A stretch of 64,000 nt of DNA from NCBI GenBank assembly GCA_013368315.1, contig JAACJM010000051.1, positions 124,001 through 188,000 on the forward strand, given 5' to 3'. A model generated the notes under the pieces. That model had not been told where the DNA came from. It searched no databases and saw nothing but the letters and a program-made list of their open reading frames with translations. Positions 12,544 through 25,500 of the stretch are shown here, in pieces. The stretch comes from Tetrapyrgos nigripes (Eukaryota > Basidiomycota > Agaricomycetes > Agaricales > Campanellaceae). Every line of letters starts with the position of its first letter. Positions within the stretch are counted from its first letter, which is position 1. Both the position numbers and the translations under genes were made by a program.

Positions 12544-14688
12544 TCAATGTTCCACCTCCTCCCATCCCCTCCCAACTGTCTTCCGTAACTCCTCAGGCGT
12601 GAGCTCCTTTCCATCTTTCCGGGTAGAGAAATACCCACTGGCGATCTTGGCGTCAATTTCAACACGAGAGTCGGGTGGGATTAGGTGATCTGTGTTGCAT
12701 ATATGTGTTAGTATACGTCGTAAGAATCGAATGAAAGAAGAATGCAATGAAATGACAGCAAAGAAAAAGTGAACCGAAGAAAACAAGTCAAGAAGAAAAC
12801 AGTAAGGAACCGCGAAAGTAGAGAGTCAAAACCGACGACGCAAAATAATCAGACGAACGGACTCACCAGGCAACTCATACCTCCTCCCAACATCAATCCC
12901 ACTCCCAACAACCGCATCGTACTTCATATCACTCATGGACACCATATTATCAACTCGTCCTCTCTTCTTTCCGTCTGCACCTGCAGACCCACGACCGTTG
13001 ACGCCGATACCGAGCCAGTGTAGAACATCTGACATGAGGGCTTGGAATCTATAACATGAGAATGAACGAAGAGGCATCGTTAGTTGAATAGAGGGTGAAA
13101 AAAGCAAAGTAGTAAAAGGAAAGGAAAGAAACGACGTATGGAAAACTTACCTCATATCCTTAACACCGCAATTATCTCCGTACTCGCAAAATACCTATCC
13201 GCAGAATCCCCTCCCCTCTTCCTCAAATTGTACACCAAGTACTTTGTCACCTCTCCCAACGCCCTCCCTTCTTTTCGGAAGTATACAACCACCCCAACAC
13301 CCTTCTTCTTCCCGTCCTTAACCATATCCGCCTGAACACCCTGCGCCGTCCTTATACACTCCTCAATCGCATACACCAAATAAGGTTTACATGTACAAAT
13401 ATCACTCCCAAATACATCGCTTCCATTGCATTCGTCGTGGACTCGGAGAGTAACGTGTACGTCGGGTGAAGAGGAGGAGAGGAGAGCAGGGTCACCGAAG
13501 ATGTAGACAGTGAAGTTGCCGATGGGAGGAAGGAAGACTTTGATATCGGGGCGTGTAATGAGTTCGGGGTACATTCCGCCTGTTTCCTCGAAAAGTGAAC
13601 GGCGGAGGAGGGTTTCGGAACTGTAGAAGAGAGTTACGGCAAAAATGGGTGAAAGGTGATCGAGGAATGAATATTAACAAGTCAGCAAGTGATAACGACG
13701 AGAGAAATGGACGACTTACATCCCAAACCTCTCAGCTACACCAGGCAGATACCAAACGGGCTCTACCGCTGCCTTACTGACGGCAACCTCGACCCCAGGA
13801 TCAATACTCTCATTAACACTCCCATCCTCCCTCTTCACCGGGCGACTCTTCATCACAATCTTCCCATCTACGTCAATCCCTCCTCTCCTCACAGTCTCAT
13901 CCAACTCACTCAACTTGATATGCGCACGTGTAACCGCAATCGAAGGTCGGACATCCAACCCTTCGCCGCCTTCTTCCTTGGTACGAAGCTGATTAGCGAA
14001 TATTTGAGGAGCGAGGTGACCCCAGGGATCGAAAGAGATGATTTTGCCGGGTGTCCACCATGATTCGTTAGGAGGGATGTCGACGGGAGGTGCGGTCATT
14101 GAGTAATCTGGACGATGAGAGGGAGAGAGGGTGCCCATGCCTATAGCGAGAGCGCGGTAGATAGAATAGGAACCGGAGTGAGCACCTAGGGCGTTGCGAA
14201 ATTTGATAGAGGATGGAAGACGGGAACAGATGACTGGACCACGGACGAGAGGATCTTTGGCGAACCAGTGTAGAATGTAAGGTTGAATACCGTGTTGGTC
14301 AGGGTAGGCTGTGATGCACATGTTACGGTGTTGAAAACAAGAAAATTTAGTGCCACGTACTGGTCAAAAGAACTCGTCCAGGGTACAAAGCCTTCTCTCT
14401 TTCCTTATCCTTCGTCTCCGTGGTCAAGGTTTTCCCTGGTGGTGAAGTACTCAACGATGTAGCAATTCGGAATCCTCCGAGGTTGTAGAGCTCAACCGAG
14501 GAATGGAAATGGCACTTGTCGAGCTTGCTGTCGCTGTTGGACCGCCTCCTGCTAACGCATCGACCTACAACGGTCAGTAAATCATAAACATCGTACAAAA
14601 CGTCTACCTTTGCCGCTAGAGTCTGTTGAGAGACCTGTATTGCTTGGATTTGAAAGAGAATTTGAGTCAAGATAGCATCGTTGGACAT
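12544..14688 (-). CDS. URC1: Urc1-like GTP cyclohydrolase II family protein
   Basis: Fungal GTP cyclohydrolase II-like protein of the type needed for uracil catabolism (Urc1). Start ATG at 14688 (MSNDAILTQILFQIQ); stop TGA 12544-12546. An N-terminal region ends in YPGRVLLT; splicing over 14330 joins it to TYPDQHGIQP, followed by RNALGAHSGSYSIYRALAIG, PPNESWWTPGKI and AHIKLSELDE. The catalytic part has VHDECNGSDVFGSDICTC, the GTPCH II zinc motif with three Cys, then YFRKEGRALGEVTKYLVYN and LHWLGIGVNGRG. The C-terminus reads PEELRKTVGRGWEEVEH. Introns of about 45-60 nt separate the blocks near 14560-14600, 14300-14340, 13600-13720, 13080-13150 and 12690-12870. One short junction near 14450 is unresolved and could be a small intron or a frameshift. 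A damaged tandem copy lies downstream. Confidence 0.75.
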
Positions 14689-15737
14689 GGTAGAGCGGAA
14701 AGGAGGTGGTGGTTAGTTTCACACTTGCTTATATGACGTGCGGTCCGTAGGCCGAGGCCAAGCTCCGGGCCGAGGATCGGCATTTGCCTATCTCCTGAGT
14801 CGTCGAGCGCTTAAAGCTTTCCGTCCGCCTCCTTGAGTCCTTCAGACCTCCCTCATTGATCTGTGTTTTTGAGTTAGACCGCTCAAACACGCTCTATCAA
14901 TGCGTCTATTGACGTGTCTCTACACGCCTCAAACGCGTTTGTTTACTATTCCATTCACAAGTTATAGCAAAGTCTGCATGAAGAGCATTTGCCGAGAGTA
15001 GCGCTGCATCTTCAAAAGGTTTGTAATAAGAGCTTGAATTTTGGAGCTACGGTTGAGGGAAGGATCCTCAACGTCGGAGAATTGAAGAGGAGAGGATGAT
15101 GATTCAAATTTCGATAAAGAGTCGTTGGTACGTACATGTACCATCACACTTAATACAGAGATAGAAGGTGTCGTCCACGGTTTAGTTTAGAGTCCATAGA
15201 GTCGTTTCAAGACTCATAAGATATGCTTATAATGGCTCTGAGAATAATCATTGGTTTCTGAATGAGTGTTCGTACCTGTATAACGTGCAAGTGCTTGCAA
15301 TTGGTAGTAAATAATAATACTTATAAGCCGTGGGTTGAAGTATGATTTGACTTCACCTCGACGCTGTCGTGAATGACGATGTCACACTGATGTAGTATGT
15401 ATATGTGCGTATAAGGAAAAGTAGTAGGTTCTCGACAATCAGTACGAGAGAACAAGAAGGTTGATAATCGGGATATCCAATCCAGCGATGCAGTATTACT
15501 GTCCTTGCTGAAGCTAAAGTGAGAACGAATCAGAAATATATTACTTTGGGGAAGAAATGAAAGCCCACCTACATTCCTCGTTAAGACATTGCCAGAAACA
15601 CTTGCAATCGCCATGTCAGCCCGAGCGAGTCAAGGAGCAACGCTTACTTCTAGAAGACACCTAGCCATGTCAGTACTCCCGGGTCTCATCATACAACCAA
15701 TTCCTCTAGTCGTCCAGTTGAGGATGTCCAGGTTCAA
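14689..15737. other. Intergenic, no gene seen
   Basis: Shared upstream region of the URC1-like gene and downstream region of the kinase-like gene. A stretch at about 14840-14950 has CGCTC/GCGTC-type short repeats. Small open frames on the minus strand (15321-15614, 14962-15147) show no recognisable motif or splicing context. Confidence 0.35.
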
Positions 15738-18370
15738 TCAAGAATGACGAATGGTGAAGGAAAGAAGGGGGATAGCGCCGACTGTGGCTAGTGCTTTGGA
15801 TAGTCTGATAGATCCCACTAGACGTGCAATGGCGTAGAGACTCTTCGTGCGGTAAAACATCTAGTTGAAATTGAGAGTGAAATTAACGAATATGTCGCAT
15901 GAAGTACGGAATGATGTCGAGAGGCTCCATTCTATCCGCTATGGCATCGGATTTTATGAGTGTCCAAAGACAGTACATGGCCAGTGGTGGAAGCAGACCA
16001 TCGACAGCGAGCTCCTTGATGACTGAGACGATGTTGAGGTTGAGGAGATTGGTAACGACCTCGGTGTTTCGACATATTCGGTTTAAACACCAAAGAGCTA
16101 AGATGTCGACTTCATCAGAGCTTTTGGAAGAACAGAGAAGACGTATAAGCGTTACCGCCGTTTGGGTACGACATATAAGGTTTGCGCTGATAGAGTCGTG
16201 TCTAAGGAGGGTATATCTTTCTCAGCAAGATACACCAAGAATGTATTGGTTGGCAACTTACGAGAGAATGCCTGAGGTGATCAAGACGACTTCCAAACCC
16301 CTGTTCTTGTCTACTGTGCATGGTTTCGAAAGGCCGGCAAGAAGGGGAACCACTCCGGCCGTCATGAGGTTATGTCTGCCTTGGTTGTATCGCCATAAGT
16401 CTTGACCATGTACAGATCGATGAGGGAATCAGACTTCCTGCCGTGGCTCATTTCGGATTGTAAGCCGCGGGAGAGGATACCGTCTACCTCTGTACGAGCT
16501 AGCAAAAGAACGTAACATAGGATTAATCAGTCGCGTATGAACTGAAAATAAATAAGGTCTGAAAACATACTACTGCTCCCAGTTAGCTCCCAGAAGATCC
16601 AGGCCTTCCCGGAGCATGGTCAGTTGATATCGTGAGTAAGGTACGCTGGCGTGAAGGGGGCCTTCTGTCCTGCTTCCCAGTTACAAATGCCTACGCTGCT
16701 GAAGATGATTGAAGGAATATCCCGACATGAAGGACTGCGACTGGGCAAAGCTTGACGCAGATCGTCGTATCTGCCGAGAATGGGCGAGTCTTCTTTGTCT
16801 TCCTGATCTTTCAGAAGGCCTTAAAACATGCGGAGGGCCAATAGACACAGTTGACAATGGTACTTATTTGGGTATAGGAGACAATGAGTAGAAGTGGCTG
16901 AATTAGACGTTAATAGCATTTCTGGAATTGGAGGGAATAGATCGTGGGTTGAGGGCATAGATATAGAGGAGGCTGAACTGTACGGAGATGAACAACATTC
17001 AGTTCCGGCCGGTATGTACCTCCCAGACATAGTAGAATTGCGAGTGGTACGGAAATCAGCTGATGAGCTGGTCAATGGAGCGCCAGGAACAAGCAGTGGT
17101 CTAGGTAGGTGAGAATCACTCGGGGATTTGTACGCTGGTGGTGATGTTATCGTTGTCTCTGACCATCTCGAGGTCTGTACTTGTCCCGGTCGATAAGATT
17201 TGGTAAGTCGTGAACTCATTCTTCAACGACTGCCTATGAAGTCCATTAGTCGGATGATTGGAGGCAGATAGCTCGCAGTACGTACCTTGAGGCCTGTCGG
17301 TGGCTTTATTTGAATCCTGCCACATGTGAGTAATGATATCAAATGTAGGACGAGTGCAGAGCTCGTTGTGCCAAGATTCTTCCATTACTTATACTCAGAC
17401 ATGATCTGTCAGCCCTGACGCTGCTTCGAGATGATCAGGCCGTGAGTCCTAGTAGCACACGAGCTAGTGGATGTATTTGAACGAAAGAGACCCCCAAGTT
17501 TCGAGGCGATTATCTGTATGACTATGGGTTCTTTCAAGCTAACAGAGATAATGACCGGTCCAACCTCGTATGCGAACATACCAAAGGCATAGACATCCAA
17601 TGGGCAAGGTGTAGTCTGCTGGATAGCCGCAAAAATTCAGAAGTAAACGTCGTGGAAAGCGTATGATAAACACGTACTCCCATCCACGCTTCCGGACTGA
17701 AATAGCGATAGTGCTCTCATTATTTCTGCTCAACTGCATCCTGACAATATCGTAATCGACCGCCTGCAGATCATCGGTGATCATTATGTTGCTGGGTTGA
17801 AGACCTCCGTGTATGATATCACATTATGATAATGACTTGACTCCATAATCTGGTCTTTGACTCACCGACTGAAGGTATTTCATTTCGATCGCATTATCAA
17901 AGGTCTGTAGGGATGTTTAAGCGTGTATGAGACCAAGGACACGTTTAACGTACCACGTACCATTTGCTTCCTATCGATCTCAGGATGTCTTGCCAAAATG
18001 TGTGCGAGGTTGCCTCTCGGGTAATACGGAAGGACGATAAATGAAGGCGAGCAAGCAGGATAAGATATCCTATAGATTTGGCCAACGTTTTGGTGGGTAG
18101 AAACCTTCCAGAGCTGAGCACGCTCGGACAGTGCCTAACGCAGACTTGAGTTTGTTCATCTCCCAAAGCGTAAGAAAGTCTAATTAGTACATCTTCCTGT
18201 GCCTCCTCCGACAAGATCTTTACTACCACGAGCCTACGAATCTGCCATTCCAATTAGTCCTGACCAGGTTCTTCGGTCTCCCGCCCAGTAGAGAAGCTTG
18301 TGTTAGAGAATCGTGAAGGCCGAGCTCTCTTGCTGTTATGATGGATCTGGGGTCCATTTCCTGGAATAGG
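15738..18370 (-). CDS. Protein kinase-like domain fused to armadillo-like repeats
   Basis: Minus-strand multi-exon gene. N-lobe: RRLVVVKILSEEAQ (the VVVK lysine) near 18225, then HQNVGQIYRISYPACS and LPYYPRGNLAHILARHPEI (hinge) near 18090-17965. Catalytic loop IIHGGLQPSNIMI near 17800, activation region VDYD in place of DFG, then RYFSPEAWMG (APE motif) near 17690, DVYAFGMFAYEV near 17590 and ESWHNELCTRPTFDIITHM (subdomain XI) near 17370. Downstream, helical segments DILALWCLNRICRNTEVV, PLAMYCLWTLIKSDAIAD and YAIARLVGSIRLSKALA resemble armadillo/HEAT repeats; the last exon ends at TGA 15738. The catalytic Asp of HRD and the DFG motif are degenerate, so it may be a pseudokinase. Exact start and linker exons (16500-17100) are uncertain. 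Confidence 0.6.
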
Positions 18371-18494
18371 TGGACGGAGTCGGATACAAGACGTTGAGGT
18401 ACAGGTAAGAATGACCACTTACGTGGTCCAGTGTCTGCTGTCAGGAACCAACGGATTTGGAGCTTTCAGTACACGCTATGACTGACGCTAATAC

Positions 18495-18665
18495 AATGTG
18501 ACGAGGGAAATGTGGGCGCGTGGCACGATGACGAGGCCCAAAATAAGGCAACGGCATATCGGCACAGTATGGAATTTGCCGACTGAATGGAGGAGCTATC
18601 GAGCATAGCCACACACTGGAACGTCAGGTTATAAGAACGAGTCCCTTAAAAGGGCCTCGATAATT
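18495..18665 (+). repeat. Copy of dispersed repeat family (18.5 kb)
   Basis: Positions 18561-18659 match 57486-57585 with only a few differences over about 100 bp, including GGAGCTATCGAGCATAGCC and GAACGTCAGGTTATAAGAAC. The preceding CGTGGCACGATGACGAGGCC matches about 43898-43917. The right end ACGAGTCCCTTAAAAGGGCC contains a short palindrome CCCTTAAAAGGG. No coding capacity. Confidence 0.75.
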
Positions 18666-19057
18666 TGAGAACGGAACCGGAAGCGGTCTTCAGAGGATAA
18701 AACACTTACGGTAGCAGTTGTATACTTCCTCTATCAGTATCATGATGGGAAAAGGAGAGGCAGCACATTGCGCAAACAAAAGGAGCACCGGACATAGTGG
18801 TGGTACCTGAACAAGGTTTAAAAGCGGGAGGCTCGTGGTAAAATACTTCAGGTGATCGCTTAACTGTCCAATCAGGAATTATTTTTTAACCTCTTTCCTC
18901 GAAGGGCTCACTCAGCGCTTCTTTTCTTGGACTGTGGCCTCGACAAGGAACCCAATGACTCGGATAGAAAGGATCCGGTGCAATGATATAATGTGGCTTT
19001 CATCTTCTTGCTTACCTTCCAGACCAATTCCAGCTTCCGACCCCCGAGCCCTCCAGG
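18666..19057. other. Probable promoter region of the DUF2306 gene, no gene seen
   Basis: About 390 bp between the dispersed repeat and the DUF2306 start codon. No open frame with supportable features. I see no clear TATA box or repeated operator-like site. Confidence 0.3.
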
Positions 19058-20578
19058 ATGGAACCAACCTACCCGCCCCAAACTAAATCCCTCAGTGAGG
19101 GGCGCAGCGAGATGTCTACTGGGGAGGCTCATCGCTATGGTTTCGCAAAATCAGCAGTCGATTCAGAGAGCGGTATGCCTAGCGTGTATGAGCATGCCTC
19201 TCATCCGGCTCTAAACCGATCAGCTGGTGGTAGACAGAGACAGGAAGCGAATGCAGCCCGAACCTTCTATCATTCGCTAAGTTGGACGCTGGGGTTCAAG
19301 GAGAAGTATAGCCTTCTACTATGTACGTCAGTCTATTTCCTCGCATCAGTCATCCATCTGATAGGAAATTGCAGTCATTGTGTTTGGAGGTGCACTCTTT
19401 GGATTCTGCTTGGCTCGAGCGTTCATGATGAACCCAAAGATTATGAGAGAGCAGACGACTCCAGGTAAGTATCGTTAGCCTATCTTACCAAAGTGAATAC
19501 TTAGATGGTCTTTCCTTCAGGCGACTTCCGTTGGTTTAATCTAAAAATGGACAAAATACCCTACTTCTGGCACATCTACACGACTATCAGTGAGTCAACC
19601 GTCCTGAAATGTGGCTGCACTCTGAGAGGTCAATTCTAGTTGGAGGACTTATCGTTAGTCTTCAGTTCCTCCCTGTAATTCGTCGGGTGCGTGGACACAC
19701 TTCTATTTTCGAGGATACGTTATCTCTGATAAGCACAAACAGCAATATATACTGGTTCATCGACTCAATGGTACGCAGCTGGCAATGATCTTTTCTGCTA
19801 TTCTCTAAAACCCAGTCCTCATCTAGGCTACCTCTCACTACTCCTATTGATCCCCGGTAACATCGCTGGCGCTATCGTCGCTCGACGGTCTTTCGGAGGA
19901 GAAATCAACCAGCAGGTAGCATACTATCTCTTAGGGATAATGATCACGTTCGCTCTGTTAATGGGATTCGCCAACGTCAAGAAGGAGACTCGCTCACATA
20001 GGCGGTGGATGTTGAGTATGGTTCAGCCACTCCCACATTACTCTCAGGCTTACAGGCATATGTAGGAGGTGTTGTCTATTTCGCTGTCCCAATACTTCCA
20101 CGTCCAATGATCCTGATCTCTCGAGCAATCCTAACAAAGATAGGCAGCTATTGGTCGGTAAGGGCATCAATTTTCAGTGCTTACTGGAATTGCAGACCCA
20201 GGTTACATGTTTCTAGGTCTGGCGATGTGATGAAGTGCTCTACGTCCTCCAGAGCACGGAATCCTTATCCCAACTATTTCCTCAGTGCGTAGCCAACAGC
20301 ACTGATCCAACAAACAGCCCACTGAGCGTCGCCGTACACGCGTCCGATCACGAAGGTGATTTGGGGAAGAGCTCTGGAGATAGGATTGTGCATGGAATGT
20401 GCCTCTGGATTAGCATGCTTATCAGCGTTGTCGGAGTCGAAATCTACGTGAGTCTTTTTCAGATTGCCACCATCGAGTACTGACGCGCTTGTTTCTAACT
20501 TAGATTCGAAAAACAGAGACAGCTAATTATAACCGACAGGGATTTGTGTTGGAACCTAAAGAATCAGAGTTGGCTTGA
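19058..20578 (+). CDS. DUF2306-family multi-pass membrane protein
   Basis: Predicted fungal membrane protein of the DUF2306 family; biochemical role unknown. Start ATG 19058 (MEPTYPPQTKSLSEG), with a hydrophilic N-terminus of about 80 residues. Spliced TM blocks: EKYSLLL joined to FIVFGGALFGFCLARAFMMN, then GDFRWFNLKMDKIPYFWHIY, GGLIVSLQFLPVIRR, SLLLLIPGNIAGAIVARRSF, YYLLGIMITFALLMGFANVK and ETRSHRRWML. The heme-like HIGG-type motif of bacterial members appears as PGNIAGAIVARRSFGG, and the RxHRxWM motif is present. Last exon IRKTETANYNRQGF ends in TGA 20576-20578. Introns are about 19325-19371, 19467-19518, 19587-19638 and others to the 3' end. No stop or frameshift seen. Confidence 0.7.
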
Positions 20579-20639
20579 TACCAAGGAGGTGTAGGAACTC
20601 CTCATGAATTTATGGCAAATATTATTTATTCTCTAGATA

Positions 20640-21331
20640 CTGACCATCTGTACAAGAGTCTTCTGTCGTGGTCTCATGGTCCGCAGTATATAATCCTCCT
20701 TTCTCACCGCCTTTCAAACAAAGTGCGCTCCTCGTATCCTTTGCACTGGTACTGCTCCCGCAGCAAACTCTCTTTTCCTTCTACCATCATAACCTCTTCC
20801 AAGACGGGATCAGAGTCCCCCGCATCATATCACTTTCAGGTCAGTCGATTCCAATCTAATAATAATTTTTTGAAGGGAAAGAGGGGTCAACGGCTACAGA
20901 TGACTCCAACTTCGTGACTTAGCCGCTATGTCCATCAGGGCATTTTCAGGAGGTAAGTAGGTACTCACCACTGGAGGGAGAATCAATTTTGCCGTTAGGC
21001 AGTGTACTTTCGAAAAGCTCAAACCCTTTCGAATCGGCTTCTGAACCACCATCTTATTTTATTTCCATCAGATTTTACACGGGAAGTGATCTTTAGAGGG
21101 GATTGGTACCTCGATCATGATACTTTACTACGGTCATCCGTGCGGGCCTTGATGGAGGAGCTGGGGAACGGAGGATTGTTGCCTTTGGTGTTTGGTTGCC
21201 TTGCAGACTCGCACCCAACTCGCACCCGTACACTCAGCTTACTCGCATCTGCGATTCGGTCAGCTTCCTGAGCTCCCCAAGCAGCGAGACGATCTCTTCA
21301 CTCCAGGAGAACTCGAACGAAGATGGGCATG
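20640..21331 (+). CDS. Possible unrecognised multi-exon gene
   Basis: Weakly supported. A segment with QSALLVSFALVLLPQQ near 20710-20770 could be membrane-spanning. The stretch about 21002-21205 encodes REVIFRGDWYLDHDTLL and SSVRALMEELGNGGLLPLVF without stops. After a plausible intron ending near 21250, LRFGQLPELPKQRDDLF followed by TPGELERRWA ends at TGA about 21330. The last exon has the composition of real coding sequence. I do not recognise the family. The exons may belong to one gene or be unrelated; start and splicing are unresolved. Confidence 0.3.
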
Positions 21332-21479
21332 ATGTGTCCATCTCGCCACGGATCCCGATTAACAAGGTCGAGAATTCGCAAAACCACTGAGGTATATGTG
21401 CCGGTCAAAGTCTGATCATAATTCACGGAGAATACTGACACTGGCGATTACCGCTCGACGGATAGATGACCTGATATGT

Positions 21480-21580
21480 GTTACGAGGCCATTTCTGCGT
21501 GTGGTTATGCTCGATAGCACCTCCATTCAATCGGCAAATTCCGTACTGTGCTGATATGCAGTTCCCTTATTTTGTATGGC
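21480..21580 (-). repeat. Inverted copy of dispersed repeat family (21.5 kb)
   Basis: CTGCGTGTGGTTATGCTCGA, ATAGCACCTCCATTCAATCG and GGCAAATTCCGTACTGTGC are the reverse complement of the 18560-18620 segment with scattered substitutions. It is more diverged than the 18.5/57.5 kb pair. Confidence 0.65.
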
Positions 21581-22020
21581 GGTTCCAAGGGTTAACAACT
21601 CACGCTCACCATGGACATCCCCATCGAAGCTTTGTTTCGTATATCATATACGAATCGGAATTGCCGCTCTCCCCTCTGTCCAAAGGATGACCTTTCGCTT
21701 ATCATCTCAAGTCCAGTGACGTTATCCTAAGAGGCCGTCTCAGCCGTGACTGTTGAGGTAGGTACTCTGACGTTTGGATATGCGTGGGTATAAAAGAGTA
21801 ATATAAAAGAGTAACAAGGTAAGACCTCTATAAATCTTGCTCTTTCTTTTTACTAGTCTCATAAAATTTTTAGATGATACTTTAAGTAATTACGAGGCCT
21901 CTTAAAGGCCGAGTTAACTTATGTCGACCTCGAAAATTTTACCACGACCTCAAACTCCCACCCCTTTTCGTTGCCACAGCTGGTCTTTGCCCTTCCCGAC
22001 AACCGGAATGTCCAGACTCG

Positions 22021-22388
22021 TGTTAAGCAGGCATGGTACGGTCCTGTACACTACTAAACGCAGTGGCAACTACGCAACTTACCTGTGGATAGAGAATAGC
22101 TTGTAAGGCTTGTAAGAGGCTTATTGAGCGATGAGAGTTAAGTATAAAACTTGTTATTTGGAGGACTATCTACGAGTCCTTATATACCTTTGAGGAGGTA
22201 CAAATACATGTAAACTAATACTAGAGTAACAATAAGATTCTATTGTACTTGATAGTACAATGCTGGTTTCGTACACTATTGTCGTACTACATTTATTGTC
22301 TATATAATCTTATTGTTCTATATATAACTACTACTATTGTTCTACATAGATGACGTTGATGGCTGCAACTGAATGTGCCAATTCAACA
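22021..22388 (-). repeat. 3' LTR of copia element
   Basis: 368 bp; identical to 28784-29151 except two transitions (A/G at about 22286 and T/C near the end in GAATGTGCC versus GAATGCGCC). On the minus strand this copy follows the polypurine tract. Confidence 0.95.
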
Positions 22389-22397
22389 CTCCCCCTT
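22389..22397 (-). other. Polypurine tract of copia element
   Basis: On the minus strand AAGGGGGAG lies directly against the 3' LTR, the usual position of the plus-strand primer. Confidence 0.75.
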
Positions 22398-22504
22398 GCT
22401 AAGCAGCACGGTAGTGCGTGTAAGCATAGGTAGGCGCTGTAAGCAGCCATGGAAGGAAGGGATCCAGTGCCTCGATATTTTCAATGCGATTTATAGGACT
22501 TTCT

Positions 22505-25500
22505 TCAATTATAAAACTGAAGTCCTAATTGTTTCCTGAACTTCTCAAACTTTACTCGATCTAGAGCTTTAGTGAGTAGATCTGCAGGGTTATTGCTTCC
22601 TTCAATGAAGAATAACTTGACTGTCTCGTCGATGACTTTTTCTCGAACAAAATGATATCGAATATCAATGTGCTTGGTTCGCTTATCCGTGACAGGGTTT
22701 GATGCAATAAAAATTGATCCTTGATTGTCACCATAAATTGGAATAGCATGGAGAGGATATTCAATTTCACTGAGAAGAGTCTTGAACCAGCATACTTGTC
22801 GACTGCAGTCACTAAGTGCCATGTATTCAGCTTCAGTCGAAGATAGGGCAACTGTCTTTTGTTGTCTAGACGTCCAGCTAAATGGTGCTTGGGCTAATTG
22901 TAGAAAGAAGCCAGTTTGAGATTTGCGAGATCCAGGATCTGATCCCCAATCGGAGTCTGTATAGGCTGATAAGCCTTCTCCCCCTCGACCGTTGTATACA
23001 AGAGCATATTTTCTAGTGCCAACAAGGTAACGGCAAATGTCTTTCGCTTTATTGTAGTGTTCTTGTGAGGGCTTTGCAGCAAATTGCGCAAGTTTTGTGA
23101 CAGCAAAGGAGATATCAGGACGTGTTCCTAACATTAAATAAAGTAAGGATCCGATTATCTCTTGATAACTTTGACGAAGAGTATAGTTGACAGGAGCGTC
23201 TTCTGGAAGAGGAAGAGGGTGATAATTAGCGGGTAATGGGGTAGCAGAAACTTTTGCCTTTTGCATTCCATATGTCTCTAGGATTTTATCCAGATAAGCA
23301 CACTGGTCTAAAGAGACCTTGCTGCCTTTCCTGGTAATTCTCATCCTAAGGAATTCTTTGGCATTGCCTAGATCCCTACATTCCCATCTCTTCATAAAGT
23401 TTCCTTTGAGTTGTAAGACTAAGGTTTTGTTAGCTCCACAGAATAGAGCGTCATCCACATAGACTACGGCAATAACGATAGAATTTTCAATAAGATCATT
23501 GTTGGCATCATAGCGTTTGTGAATGAAGATTCCGGCGTCGGAAATGATTCGTTTAAAACCAAGTTCCGCCATGGACTTATCAAGACTTTTCCACCATGCA
23601 AGTCCTGCTTGTTTGAGTCCGTAAAGAGCACGAAGAAGCCGGACGACTTTATGCTCTTGTCCCTTTTCTTTAAAGGCTTCTGGTTGTTCCATATAGATTT
23701 CTTCATCGAGTAAGCCATATAAATAGGCTGATCGGACGTCGACACCGGACACGTGCCAACCTTTAAGTGCAGCTAAAGCGAAGATTAAGCGCACAGTCTC
23801 GAATCGAACAACAGGCGAATATACTTGATCAAAGTCTATGCCTTCGATCTGTGAAAAACCTTTTGCAACGAGTCTTACCTTTTTACGACCATCAGACTTG
23901 ATGTCGAAGACCCATTGGTTTTTGATGACTTTCCTATCTGTAGGACTTTCGACCAATTCATAGGTGTCGCGCTTGCGAAGAGCCTCTAGTTCTTCGCGGC
24001 AAGCGACTTTCCATTCCTCCTGCACATCTTTAGGTAAGAGTGCAATATCTTTGAATGTCCATTCGCAAATATTACGAACATTCGGTTGATTCCCATCATT
24101 CTTCGAAGTAACTTTCTGAATAAGCAAGTGGGAATCGATTTCTCCAGGAGCAACTGCCTGCATAAGCAAGAAGTTTATGGATACTCCCCCTTCCCAGCAT
24201 GGTTCTGCCATATGTTCTAATTCAGGGCGTGCAGAGTCATCACTCTCGGCTTGCTGCTCCCCCTGGGGTGCGCTTCCGGATGCAGAACTAGGTCCGGGAA
24301 CCTGTTGCTCTGCAGCTTGTTGACGTCGGTGTTCTCTCCGAGCGTCTCTCTCTGCTTTAGCTTTTGCTTCCGCTCTTTTATCAGCTGCGATTTGAGGTTC
24401 AAGATCGCGTGTAACTTGTATGGGGTGTTTATCTCCGTACCGTTTGTTTGGTTTACTAACACGCTCGCTTCAACGTGTTGGTTCTCCGTAATTCCGTCTT
24501 GGTCTAGTGACTTTTCGAGGTGCCTCAGGAGGTGGTGTCTCCCTTGGAGGTGGCGTTATAGGCCTTCTTGATTCTAAGTCACTATCCGGGGACGAAGGCG
24601 GTGGATCCTGTTCAGGTTCGTCATCATGAAGCTGATCAGGTCTCCTTATGGAAGGGATGCGAGGAGGACGATGATCAAAATCTTCATCATCATCGTCAGG
24701 GATTGGTTGTGGTAGAGGAGTGTCATCGCTTTGCGACGACTCAATAGGAAGTTGTTTCGAACCACGAGATTGAGTTTTACATCAAGGAAAGAAGTCTTCC
24801 TCAAACACGGCTTGCGGGGATGTAAATTCCGCATTGTTTGTACGCATGAAAAGATTTCCACGTTCTCCCGGTGCTACACCAAGATACGTCATGAGCTCTG
24901 TCTTGGAAGCGAGTTTGTTCTTTTGAGTTTCCTCGGGTTTAAAGACATAAGCTCCACAGCCAAAAACTCACAAATGATCGATACGCGGTTTTTCCTTTTC
25001 AAGCATTTCAAATGGAGTTATCCATTTGTGTCGTCGTAAGGGAGTACGTCGATAGACATACAATCCATGACAGACAGCATATTCCCACCAAGATTTAGGT
25101 AGACACGCTAGCTTCATCATTGCCAGTGCCTTATCCATTAGGGTGCGTATAAAGCGCTCCACTCGTCCATTCTGTTGATGAATGTATGGTGCACTTTTAA
25201 GGATTCTAATACCCTTCTCGAGTAACATTTCTTGGTAGGTGCCTTTGATGAATTCACCACCCACATCAGACATCCACTGTTCGACTTTCGTCTTATATTG
25301 AGTTTCTACCATCGCAAGGAACTGGCGAGTGGCAGTTAGTGGTTGTATCTTGTCTTTAAGAAATCGTACCCAAGCATCTGAAGTGTAATCATCAAAGAAG
25401 ACGATTATATACTTGTACTTGTGGTAAGAGATCGTGGGGAATTCCTTCAAATCCGTATGGATAATTTGGAAAGGACGAGTAGCACGTCGTTGGTTAGGAG

